From Gemmatimonadota bacterium (GTDB lineage: Bacteria > Gemmatimonadota > Gemmatimonadetes > Gemmatimonadales > Gemmatimonadaceae): DNA of 35,361 nt. How positions within the stretch are numbered: the first letter of the stretch is position 1; the number at the start of each line of letters is the position of its first letter. Below the pieces are notes generated by a model. It was not told where the DNA came from, did no database searches, and was given only the letters and a program-made list of their open reading frames with translations. The position numbers and the translations under genes were made by a program. Below, piece after piece: positions 1 to 9,115 of this stretch. The stretch covers positions 1 to 35,361 of the forward strand of contig JANYBD010000068.1 in NCBI GenBank assembly GCA_025360995.1, written 5' to 3'.

Positions 1-1424
1 TCGATGAGCGAGCCGAGTGATGCCGCAAACGTGGCAATAACACAGGCAAATAGCCCCCACACGCCGGTCGAAATCCGCGAGACCCGCAGATAATGGGCAT
101 CACTCGCCGTCGGTTTTATCCATCGGCGGTAGAAATCAATCACCGTTGCCGTGGAGAGTGAACTGAGTTCTCCGGCCACCGCCGACATCGCCGCAGCAAT
201 CACTGCGGCGATAAACAGTCCGGCCAACCCTATCGGGAGTTCGGTTGTCACAAAATGAGGAATGATGTAGTTCACATCGCGTGACGCTTTGCCGGTGACC
301 GTTTTCGCGAGAGTGAGCGCCTCTGTACGAACCACCGTAACGGCGGAGTCGCTTGCACGAACCGCGGCGCGTTCGGCGGCATCGGCAGAACGCGGCACCG
401 CGGCAAGTGCCCGCGCCGCCGCGTCGCGGGTTGCGACTGACATTCGGTAACGGGCATCAAGCGCGGCGTATGCTGTTGGTTGCGCCTCTCGCACACTCTT
501 GGCGGCTGCCGGATTCCAAAACAACGGCGGCGCCACAAATACGTAGTACACAAACACGAGCACGCCGACGAGCAGAATCAGTGCTTGGAGTGGAATCTTC
601 CAGTACGCACTGATCAAATGCGAACTCCGGGCTTCATCCACCGATTTTGCGCTCAGGTAACGCTGCACCTGACTCTGGTCGGTGCCAAAGTACGACAGCA
701 TCAGGAACGTGCCGCCGATGATCCCAGACCAGAACGTATATGTCTCGGTCAACTTAAAACTGAAATCAAAAACTCGAAGGCGGCCGGCGGCACCCGCGAC
801 GCGGAGCGCATCGTCAGGATGTACCGGGATGCGTAGCAACAACACAATTACCACCGCGACGAGGGCCGCCACGATCACCACCATCTGCTTCACATCGGCC
901 CAGGTCACAGCTTGTACGCCGCCGATCATGGTATAAATCACCGTCGGCACGCCAATCAGAGCGACCGACCATAGCATCGGCCAGCCGAAAATCGCGCTGA
1001 ACACCACTGCGGGTGCGGCAATGATCGTACCGCACGAGAGGCCGCGCGAACAGAGAAACAAAAATGCGGTGAGCGATCGTGTCTTGGCATCGAACCGCTT
1101 CTCGAGAAACTCGTACGCCGTGAACACCTTGGCACGATGCAGAAACGGTACAATCGTCACGCCAAGAATCACCATGGCGATAGGCAGTCCGAAATAGAAC
1201 TGGACGAAGCGCATGCCGTCCGTCGCCCCTTGGCCCGTCGTCCCGATCATCGTGATCGCCGAGAGCTGGGTGGCCATCACCGATAAGCCGACGGCCCACC
1301 AAGGCAGACTTCGGTTGGCCAGAAAATACCCTTCAATTTCTTTGGTGCCTTTTGCCCGGCGTATGCCGTCGATGGACACATACAACAGATAGACTACAAC
1401 GATCAGCCAGTTGATCCAGTGCAT
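1..1424 (-). CDS. Sodium:solute symporter (SSS family), partial, runs off the left edge
   Basis: Hand translation from ATG at 1424: MHWINWLIVVVYLLYVSIDGIRRAKGTKEIEGYFLANRSLPWWAVGLSVMATQLSAITMIGTTGQG..., the typical SSS N-terminus. No stop seen in the stretches I read. Absent from the supplied ORF track, probably because its stop lies outside the window. Confidence 0.93.
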   Translation of the reverse strand, partial: MHWINWLIVVVYLLYVSIDGIRRAKGTKEIEGYFLANRSLPWWAVGLSVMATQLSAITMIGTTGQGATDGMRFVQFYFGLPIAMVILGVTIVPFLHRAKVFTAYEFLEKRFDAKTRSLTAFLFLCSRGLSCGTIIAAPAVVFSAIFGWPMLWSVALIGVPTVIYTMIGGVQAVTWADVKQMVVIVAALVAVVIVLLLRIPVHPDDALRVAGAAGRLRVFDFSFKLTETYTFWSGIIGGTFLMLSYFGTDQSQVQRYLSAKSVDEARSSHLISAYWKIPLQALILLVGVLVFVYYVFVAPPLFWNPAAAKSVREAQPTAYAALDARYRMSVATRDAAARALAAVPRSADAAERAAVRASDSAVTVVRTEALTLAKTVTGKASRDVNYIIPHFVTTELPIGLAGLFIAAVIAAAMSAVAGELSSLSTATVIDFYRRWIKPTASDAHYLRVSRISTGVWGLFACVIATFAASLGSLI

Positions 1425-1433
1425 AGTGCCGCG

Positions 1434-1541
1434 CTAGTTGTAGCGGGACTGTAGCAGCGCCAACAACGCCAGCACCGTGACTTCAACGGCGAGAACGCTG
1501 ATCAAAACGCGCCGGAATCTTTGCTTGGCCTCGACGGTCAC
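1434..1541 (-). CDS. Small single-pass membrane protein, 35 aa (VTVEAKQRFRRVLISVLAVEVTVLALLALLQSRYN)
   Basis: GTG start at 1541 overlaps the upstream PIG-L gene stop (GTGA). TAG ends 9 bp before the symporter ATG. Basic N-terminus followed by one hydrophobic helix. Not in the ORF track (too short). Confidence 0.6.
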   Translation of the reverse strand: MTVEAKQRFRRVLISVLAVEVTVLALLALLQSRYN

Positions 1542-4228
1542 GGCTGTACCTTCAGCGGTATGCGCTCATCGAGGCCAGCGCTTAACAAATTGACGAACAA
1601 CCTCGGGCCACCAGGAACGCCGCCTGGTATTTGCCGAAACAGCGACAGGGTCGTGTAGATGTACGTTCCCTTGCCAAGCGGCGTAATGAGGACGGCACCC
1701 TTGTTGTCGGTCTCTCGCGGATCGTGCATCTCGAGCGGCGTCGCATAGTGCGGGTCAATGATGCTCGGCATATACAGGGCCCGTTCCTGCACCCAATTCG
1801 CCCAATCGCCATCGCCGATGCGATTTGGCCAGTTCAACACTTTTGATTTCTGGTCAAGAATCGTCACCGGCGCGTCCTCTTCGGTGACCCGTGCGGCCGT
1901 CGGGCGGTTGAGTTGAATAGGGTACGGCATCACACTAGGGCGCATCATTTCGTTCTGTCCGTATTGCACAATGAGCGTGCCGCCTTTCTTCGCAAAGTCA
2001 AACAGGCGGCCATTGTATGCGACGAGTTCGCGGTTGGCACCGTACGCACGGGGCCCAACGACGATCGTACTAAAACGCGTGAGATCAGTCACCCCAAGTT
2101 CTGATGGACTCAGAATGACGACCGGTATGCCCAGTTGCCGCAGGTATGACGCCACGACGTCACCTACGCCCTGTACATAGCCAACACTCAAGTGCGGCGG
2201 TACCGTGATTTCGACGGCTTGCAAATACAACGCCGATGAGTGGTACATCCGGATGGGTCGAATGTGTGCATACACAATCTCGCGGAATCCTTCCGCATAT
2301 CGCGCCCCGTCCTGCGTCTCACCATAAATGCCAAACTCGTATCGTCCCGGCTTGAGCGAGCCGCGCAGTCGCAAAAAGAACTCCCGCTGCTCGCGTGGCT
2401 GCAGTATGAGCGACAGGGGTAGCGAATCAACGCGAATGCCTCCAGGAGCAATTGCCTTAAGAGCCAATGTCATTGGCGCGTTCGCGAACGACTTCACCGT
2501 CACGCGCAACAGGCGGTCGATTGGCTTGGTGGTTGGAATCCATTCGAGTTGTTGATCGAATTCAATCGTGACTGGGGGTACTCCCCCCACCGGACGCTGT
2601 TGTTCGCCAAGCACCGGATCGGCGAACCGATGAATGATCGACCCAACACTGGTACGAATCACCGCCCCGGCAATGCCAAGCACAACCGTCGCATCGCTCT
2701 CACGGCGGATGTCTTCAGGGATCGATACACCGGGCGCGTCACCAGTGCCGGGCGCTGTCGCCACACGCGACACACCGTCCAGCGGCGAACGGCGGGCCGC
2801 GAACATATCGCCCTTTCGATTGCCAACCCACCACGGACGTGTGTCGACGAGCCCGCGAACATAGCGCGTAAAGTGCATCGCGCTGTCTGGCAGAATCGTC
2901 ACCGGAACTTGCTGTTGGGGCCGCGCGCCGGTGAGATATGCGTCCACGAAAGTGACCGTGTCCTTGCCGCGATTATAAATGTTCACATTCACGACCATCG
3001 AATCGCCGAACGCCACGAGTTCTGAGTCGGCCAGCACTTCAACCGCAATTCCAGCCGCGGCAAACAATGCGGCCGCACTTCGCTGACGGAAAATATCGAG
3101 TGATGCAAAGAGATCGAGCTGCTGCTGGCTGCACGTTGTACCAGCCCGCCCGGTATCAGCAGACGCGCAAGCCGGCAAACCAAATCGATTCAACTGTGCT
3201 GCCTCGGCGATTTTCGCCAACCACGGCACCACACTCCCTGGACGGCGCAGATTGAGCGCAACGCGCACTGAATCGGCAATCGCACTAACGGCGGCAACCC
3301 GCGCACGCTGTTCGTCCGCACGGGTACGCGACGGTTCCATACGGGCGAGTCGCGCAAATGATGTGTCGATCCCGTCAAACATCGACTTCTCATCGGCAGC
3401 GGACGCTGACTCATTTACACGAGTGGCCAGGCGCAGGACATAATCCATTTGCGCCCCCTTCCGTTGCAACACACCGAACCCTTGCGACCGATGCTGCGAG
3501 CGGCTTGCACTTGCAATTTCCGAATAGCTGCGGCCAAGCACTGCATCGTACTCGCCGACATTCATTCCAATAGCACCGGCCACGTGGTTGCCGCGCGCGC
3601 CGCGATAGAACTTGAGGGGAATCCACACTTGACCAAATTTTCCCGGCGGGAAGCGCACCGTATCTGCCGCGGCCTCATACGCTTCGCGGGCAAGCAGTGC
3701 TGACACTTGGTGATGACCGTGGCCGTCGGCGGGAGTGCCCGAAAACACCGCGACAATTACATGCGGCCGGAACGCGCGAATCACCGTCACAACATCGCCG
3801 AGCAACGAGTCGTGGTCCCAATGCTTATAGGTTTCTTCGGCCGTCTTGGAAAAACCAAAATCGTAGGCACGAGTGAAAAATTGCCGCCCGCCGTCGACTC
3901 GCCGTGCGGCAAGTAGCTCTTCGGTGCGAATAGCGCCAAGGGACTCGCCAAGTTCGTTGCCAATGAGGTTCTGCCCACCATCGCCGCGGGTCAGCGACAA
4001 GTACGCCGTCTCAACCTGCCGGCCGCGTGTCAACCACGTGATGAGTTGCGTGTCCTCGTCGTCGGGATGCGCACCGACCATCAGCACGCGGCCGGTATTC
4101 GTCAGACCACGAATCATTTGATCCAACGCGGGCGCGCCACGCTCCTGCGTTACGGCGATCCGCGGAGCGACAATGATCATTGCTAGTAATGCGAGCCATG
4201 CCGCAACCAAACGGCGTATCGTGTGCAT
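1538..4228 (-). CDS. PIG-L (LmbE-like) family deacetylase, secreted, with long C-terminal extension
   Basis: Signal peptide, then VGAHPDDEDTQLITWLTRG and the distal GTPADGHGHHQVSALLAREAYEAA metal-site motif. GGAG Shine-Dalgarno before the ATG. Confidence 0.92.
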   Translation of the reverse strand: MHTIRRLVAAWLALLAMIIVAPRIAVTQERGAPALDQMIRGLTNTGRVLMVGAHPDDEDTQLITWLTRGRQVETAYLSLTRGDGGQNLIGNELGESLGAIRTEELLAARRVDGGRQFFTRAYDFGFSKTAEETYKHWDHDSLLGDVVTVIRAFRPHVIVAVFSGTPADGHGHHQVSALLAREAYEAAADTVRFPPGKFGQVWIPLKFYRGARGNHVAGAIGMNVGEYDAVLGRSYSEIASASRSQHRSQGFGVLQRKGAQMDYVLRLATRVNESASAADEKSMFDGIDTSFARLARMEPSRTRADEQRARVAAVSAIADSVRVALNLRRPGSVVPWLAKIAEAAQLNRFGLPACASADTGRAGTTCSQQQLDLFASLDIFRQRSAAALFAAAGIAVEVLADSELVAFGDSMVVNVNIYNRGKDTVTFVDAYLTGARPQQQVPVTILPDSAMHFTRYVRGLVDTRPWWVGNRKGDMFAARRSPLDGVSRVATAPGTGDAPGVSIPEDIRRESDATVVLGIAGAVIRTSVGSIIHRFADPVLGEQQRPVGGVPPVTIEFDQQLEWIPTTKPIDRLLRVTVKSFANAPMTLALKAIAPGGIRVDSLPLSLILQPREQREFFLRLRGSLKPGRYEFGIYGETQDGARYAEGFREIVYAHIRPIRMYHSSALYLQAVEITVPPHLSVGYVQGVGDVVASYLRQLGIPVVILSPSELGVTDLTRFSTIVVGPRAYGANRELVAYNGRLFDFAKKGGTLIVQYGQNEMMRPSVMPYPIQLNRPTAARVTEEDAPVTILDQKSKVLNWPNRIGDGDWANWVQERALYMPSIIDPHYATPLEMHDPRETDNKGAVLITPLGKGTYIYTTLSLFRQIPGGVPGGPRLFVNLLSAGLDERIPLKVQP

Positions 4229-4252
4229 CAGTTCTCCACTCGGGAAAAACGG

Positions 4253-7021
4253 TCAGACCGCGCGCAACACCCCGGACGTCCGGCGCGGGCCGCCAGCGCG
4301 AACCGGCGAGGCGACCGCCTCGGCGACGATACGCGCTTGCTCGTCAATATGCGATTGCTGGTACCCCTCGGCGGGACTCGCGCGTTCCGGACGGCCCACA
4401 TACCGGATCACCACCGCATTACCCGCCGATCCGCGCAGGCGCGGCGCGACGTAGCTCCACGCACCCATGTTCTTCGGCTCTTCCTGTGCCCACACCACTT
4501 CATGCACGTTGGGATACAAATCCAGAACTTTCGAAATCCCGTCGTGCGGCCACGGGTAGAGCTCTTCAATGCGAATGACTGCCAAATCGCCGCCGATCGC
4601 TTTCGCCACCAGATCGTAGTACAGCTTGCCGCTGCAGAACACCAGCCGCTTTACCTCAGCGCGTTTACTCGCGCCCGCGATATCATCGATTACCGGTTGA
4701 AAGGTCGCGTCGGTGAGATCGCGCAGTGCGGATGCGGCGTTCGCCAATCGCAGCAGCGATTTGGGCTGCATCAAAATCAATGGGCGAGGTTCAGTGAACG
4801 TCGCCTGACGTCGCAAGACATGGAAATACTGCGCCGGCGTGGATGGGTACGCGACTCGCATGTTCCCTTCAGCACACAGTTGCAAAAATCGCTCGAGTCG
4901 CGCGCTCGAATGTTCAGGGCCCTGCCCTTCGTATCCGTGCGGGAGCAACAGCACGAGCCCGGAATTCTGACCCCACTTGGCGCGGTCGGCGCTCAGGAAC
5001 TGGTCGATCATCGGTTGCGCGACATTGACGAAATCGCCGAACTGCGCCTCCCACAGCGTCAGCGTATCGGGCGCAGCTGTGCTGTAACCATATTCGAATC
5101 CCATCACCGCCAGTTCGGAAAGCGATGAGTTGTAGATTTCAAACGCCGACTTCACACTCTGCAGATGCTGCAACGGCACATATTTCTTGCCATTGCTCAC
5201 ATCCACCAGCGCCGCGTGGCGGTGCGAAAATGTGCCGCGCTCGACATCCTGTCCCGTAAGCCGAATCGACTTGCCGTCGGAAAGTATCGACGCGAACGCT
5301 AGCGCCTCGGCGTGCCCCCAGTCGATCCCGCCGGCCTCACCCATCGATTCCCGGCGGCGTTCGAGTTGCTTGGCCAACCGCGGGTGCGGCGTAAAAGACG
5401 CAGGCCACACCAACAACGACTCGTTCAATGCAGTGAGTCGGTCGGCCGCGACACGGATGTCGGGCATCACGCTCACAACGTCCGGACCTCTATGATCGTG
5501 CTGATCGTCGCTGCGAGATGCACCCGCTTTCGATATATCCAATGCGGAAGCAAGCGCCGCAGCCACGGCCTGATCGGTACTGTCAACGACCTCTTGCGTC
5601 ACGATCCCTTCGCTCACTAGGCGCGCACCCCATACCTGGCGCGCCGTCGGATGTGCCTTTATGCGATCATAGAGCAGTGGCTGAGTATAGGACGGTTCGT
5701 CCCCCTCGTTATGGCCGTGCCGACGATAGCCAACGAGATCCACCAGAAAATCCTTGCCGAATTCCGTGCGGTAGGCGACGGCAATCCGCATTGCGATCAC
5801 ACACGCTTCGGCATCATCGGCATTCACGTGGATGATCGGCATCTCAAAACCCTTCGCCAAGTCGCTGGCGAACCGGGTCGAACGCGAATCGATAGGTTCA
5901 GTGGTGAAGCCCACCTGATTGTTCACGATGATGTGCAGCGTGCCACCGACGGTGAAGCCGCGAAGTTGGGCGATATTAAATGTCTCGGCGACTATCCCTT
6001 CTCCAGGGAAGGCCGCATCACCGTGAATGCATATTGGAACCACGGCCTTGGGGTCTCGCGAGGCCGGCGTGCCGGCTAGGCGCTGATGGGCCCGCACATA
6101 TCCCTGCAATACCGGATTCACCATTTCTAGATGACTCGGATTCGGCATCAGCGAGAGATGCACGGCGCGTCCGGCCGGCGTGACGCGTTCATTCTCGAAG
6201 CCGAGGTGATACTTCACATCACCGGTGGACGCATCATTGAGATGGTCATGAAGCCCCTGAAACTCGGCGAACAAATGCTCAACGGGTTTTCCGAGCACAC
6301 GGGCGAGTACGTTGATGCGTCCGCGATGGGCCATTGAAATGGCCACATGGCGTGCCCCGGCAGCTGCCGATTCTTCGATCGCCGCATCGAGCATTGGCAC
6401 GAGCGCATCGGTGCCCTCAATCGAAAAACGCTTGTAGCCAACGAAGGCGCGCGCGAGAAATCGTTCAAGTCCGTCAACTTCGGTGAGGCGGGTAAGCAAC
6501 GCTTTTTTTTCGTCACCAGTCAACGGACGGGTTAGCTGTTCCGCGGTAAACAGCGCGCGAAACCACTGGCGTTCCTGTTCACTGCCCGAATGCACGAACT
6601 CGATGGCGAGGTTGCGGGTATAGCGGTACTTGAGACGCTCGGCGACATCGCGGCCGGTCTTGAGATGCGGAAAGCCGATGGCCGCACCGGGAACAACATC
6701 AAGATCGGCGTCGGTGATACCATAATGTTCTAGCGTCAGTTCAACGGCGCCCTGAGGGGGCGTGCCAAGCGGATCGAGCTGCACGGCGAGATATCCGTAG
6801 CGGCGGATCGCAGCTGTGTATCGCGCTACGCCAGCAACTTTGCGGGCAAAGTCGGAATCCGGTGTCCCGGACGGCACCGTTGCGACACCACCACCGATTT
6901 GCTCGGCGAAGCGAAAAAACTGCCGCCAGGATTCGTCGACAGAGGCAGGATTGCTACGATAAGCCTCGAATACCTCTGCGACATAGGCGTCATTAAAGAC
7001 GCTGGAAACGGGGTCGGACAT
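4253..7021 (-). CDS. sucA: 2-oxoglutarate dehydrogenase E1 component
   Basis: N-terminus SSVFNDAYVAEVFEAYRSNPASVDESWRQFF; HRGRINVLARVLGKP, GDAAFPGEGIVAETFN, YRRHGHNEGDEPSYTQPLLY, LLPHGYEGQGPEHSSARLERFLQL, VVWAQEEPKNMGAWSYV: canonical E1o (ThDP-dependent). Confidence 0.96.
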   Translation of the reverse strand: MSDPVSSVFNDAYVAEVFEAYRSNPASVDESWRQFFRFAEQIGGGVATVPSGTPDSDFARKVAGVARYTAAIRRYGYLAVQLDPLGTPPQGAVELTLEHYGITDADLDVVPGAAIGFPHLKTGRDVAERLKYRYTRNLAIEFVHSGSEQERQWFRALFTAEQLTRPLTGDEKKALLTRLTEVDGLERFLARAFVGYKRFSIEGTDALVPMLDAAIEESAAAGARHVAISMAHRGRINVLARVLGKPVEHLFAEFQGLHDHLNDASTGDVKYHLGFENERVTPAGRAVHLSLMPNPSHLEMVNPVLQGYVRAHQRLAGTPASRDPKAVVPICIHGDAAFPGEGIVAETFNIAQLRGFTVGGTLHIIVNNQVGFTTEPIDSRSTRFASDLAKGFEMPIIHVNADDAEACVIAMRIAVAYRTEFGKDFLVDLVGYRRHGHNEGDEPSYTQPLLYDRIKAHPTARQVWGARLVSEGIVTQEVVDSTDQAVAAALASALDISKAGASRSDDQHDHRGPDVVSVMPDIRVAADRLTALNESLLVWPASFTPHPRLAKQLERRRESMGEAGGIDWGHAEALAFASILSDGKSIRLTGQDVERGTFSHRHAALVDVSNGKKYVPLQHLQSVKSAFEIYNSSLSELAVMGFEYGYSTAAPDTLTLWEAQFGDFVNVAQPMIDQFLSADRAKWGQNSGLVLLLPHGYEGQGPEHSSARLERFLQLCAEGNMRVAYPSTPAQYFHVLRRQATFTEPRPLILMQPKSLLRLANAASALRDLTDATFQPVIDDIAGASKRAEVKRLVFCSGKLYYDLVAKAIGGDLAVIRIEELYPWPHDGISKVLDLYPNVHEVVWAQEEPKNMGAWSYVAPRLRGSAGNAVVIRYVGRPERASPAEGYQQSHIDEQARIVAEAVASPVRAGGPRRTSGVLRAV

Positions 7022-7079
7022 AGCTGAAATCTAACCACTTATTGGCAATATGGCTGATTCGGACACTGCGTAAAACCGC

Positions 7080-9077
7080 CTATCCGATCGCCGCGAGCAG
7101 ATCGTGCAGTTCGGTGGCTGTCTGGGGGCGATCTTCCGGCTTTTTGCTCAGCGTCCGCATCACCAGATCCGATAGCGCCTGCGGCACTTCGCTATTCACC
7201 ACGCGCGGCGGAATCGGCGTTTCTTCGAGCAACTTGGCGATGAGGGTGATTTGATTCTCTGCCGTCAGCGGTGTGCTACCGGTCAGGCATTCATAAATCA
7301 CGCAGCCTGCGGCATAGATGTCGGCACGTGCGTCAATGTTGTCGCCCATCAATTGCTCCGGCGCCATATACTCCGGCGTGCCGACGACCATGCCTTGTTG
7401 GGTCATGCCGCTCTGCCGTTTCGCGAGGCGGGCAATCCCGAAGTCCATCACCTTGAGCACGCCGTCGGGCTCGACGACCATGTTCTGCGGCTTAATGTCG
7501 CGGTGAATGATGCCTTGTTCGTGGGCGACTTCGAGTGCGCGGCACAACTGTTTGGCGACAGTGAGCGTGGCCGCCACTGGCAAACGTCCACGTGTGGTAA
7601 TCAGCTCCTTGAGCGATTTCCCTTCGACGTACTCCATCGTGATGTAGTACACGCCGGAGAATTCGCCGAGGTCGTGCGTCCGGACGACGTTGCGATGTGA
7701 GATTTTTCTGGCGAGTCGGATTTCGCTTTTAAAACGATCAAGCGCGCTGGTATCTTCGTTGAGAATTTCCTGCTTCAGCGTCTTGATGGCGATGACTTCG
7801 TTGAGCTCACTGTCGACCGCCTTAAAGACCATGCCCATGCCACCGACGCCCAGCATTTCTTTCACTTCGTACCGCTGGGCAAAGCGGGACCCCGGTGTGA
7901 TGCCGCCGTGTTGAACAGCCTGCGCCGTGGAGGTGTTCATTTGAATGCGCACCGTCTTGGCTCCATCGGGCGAACTGGCGCCAAGAAATTCGACTAATGC
8001 GGCTTTGTCACGCAGATCGGCAAGCATCGCCCTGAAGGCATCAGCGAGTGTGCCGATTTCGCCGGTCGCTTTCACGTCGATGTCCGCAGAATAATCGCCT
8101 TGCGCTGCACGGCGGGTCGCAACGACCAACTGGCCGACCGGGCGCGTAATTTGGCGGGCGATGGCGAACGACAGGAGTCCGGCGATGATTAACCCCAGCG
8201 CACCGCCACCGAGAAGGATTTTCTCCAATTTATTGAATTCGGCGAACTCTTTGTCACGATCACGCAGAACGATCACTCCGCCGACATCACGGCCGGACGC
8301 CGCTTTCAGCGGAAATCCAAGTCCGACGAAATGATGATTATTGATGTCGCGCTCCAGTCGCATCGAGCTGTCGGCCGAGATTTTGGCGCCGACAATGTCG
8401 CCAACGAGCGCCACGACATCCGGTCCGCGCCCAAGTGTTGATGCCACCGCGTGCGGTTGATTCTTCCCATCGAGGCCATAAAAGACAACGTCAACCGCTT
8501 GCCCGCCAGAACTTCGTAGCTCCGCTGCAAACGTACTGTCCAGCCATCGAACCGCCATCAACACGCCGACCACTTTGCCTGCACCGGCGATCGGCACAGC
8601 TACGGCCTGAAACATCGAGGTATCCGTGGGATTCCCATAACCGACGACGGTCTCGCCTTCGAGCGCTTTGCCAATCAGCGCCGACCCCGATAGGGTATCG
8701 GCCGGAGCCGTCGGGTCATCGGTTTTCGCCGTGCGGATGCCCTGTTCGTCAGTCAACTGCACCCAATCAGCTCCAATCTGTGACCGCGCTTCCTGTGCCT
8801 GATCCAGCGCATCGCCTGGGGATTTGCTTTCAATGCGCGAACGAAATTTCGGATTCTGGACAAAAACCTCGGCGCTGCCGCGGAGCGTCTTCTCCCGGGC
8901 TCCCAAGTTCGTCGACACTTGTTCACGGGTCGCACGCAGCTTCCCGTTCACGCTTCGATTCGCCGTGCGCCGAGTTGAAATATTGGCGACCACCAGTGTT
9001 GCGCCGAGCACCACGACGACGACGGTCGCGGTACCAAGGAAAATTTTCGTTGTTAGCGACAGGCCGCGAGTGTTCAC
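7080..9077 (-). CDS. Transmembrane Ser/Thr protein kinase with periplasmic sensor domain and HAMP linker
   Basis: N-terminal TM, about 250-aa extracytoplasmic domain, second TM, HAMP (ARQITRPVGQLVVATRRAAQGDYSADI...EIGTLADAFRAML), then a Hanks-type kinase: GVGGMGMVFKA, AIKTL, HRDIKPQNM, DFGIARL, GTPEYMAPEQ. Confidence 0.93.
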   Translation of the reverse strand: MNTRGLSLTTKIFLGTATVVVVVLGATLVVANISTRRTANRSVNGKLRATREQVSTNLGAREKTLRGSAEVFVQNPKFRSRIESKSPGDALDQAQEARSQIGADWVQLTDEQGIRTAKTDDPTAPADTLSGSALIGKALEGETVVGYGNPTDTSMFQAVAVPIAGAGKVVGVLMAVRWLDSTFAAELRSSGGQAVDVVFYGLDGKNQPHAVASTLGRGPDVVALVGDIVGAKISADSSMRLERDINNHHFVGLGFPLKAASGRDVGGVIVLRDRDKEFAEFNKLEKILLGGGALGLIIAGLLSFAIARQITRPVGQLVVATRRAAQGDYSADIDVKATGEIGTLADAFRAMLADLRDKAALVEFLGASSPDGAKTVRIQMNTSTAQAVQHGGITPGSRFAQRYEVKEMLGVGGMGMVFKAVDSELNEVIAIKTLKQEILNEDTSALDRFKSEIRLARKISHRNVVRTHDLGEFSGVYYITMEYVEGKSLKELITTRGRLPVAATLTVAKQLCRALEVAHEQGIIHRDIKPQNMVVEPDGVLKVMDFGIARLAKRQSGMTQQGMVVGTPEYMAPEQLMGDNIDARADIYAAGCVIYECLTGSTPLTAENQITLIAKLLEETPIPPRVVNSEVPQALSDLVMRTLSKKPEDRPQTATELHDLLAAIG

Positions 9078-9115
9078 GTTCCTACTCTGCGAGATGGGGA
9101 GGGCAGCGCCGACTT

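Noticed and set aside
814-1302. 162-aa minus-strand ORF within the left end
   Set aside because: Out-of-frame ORF inside the sodium symporter gene, which reads through in another frame from ATG 1424.
4223-5128. 301-aa plus-strand ORF antisense to sucA
   Set aside because: Overlaps highly conserved sucA coding sequence; composition typical of GC-rich antisense frames.
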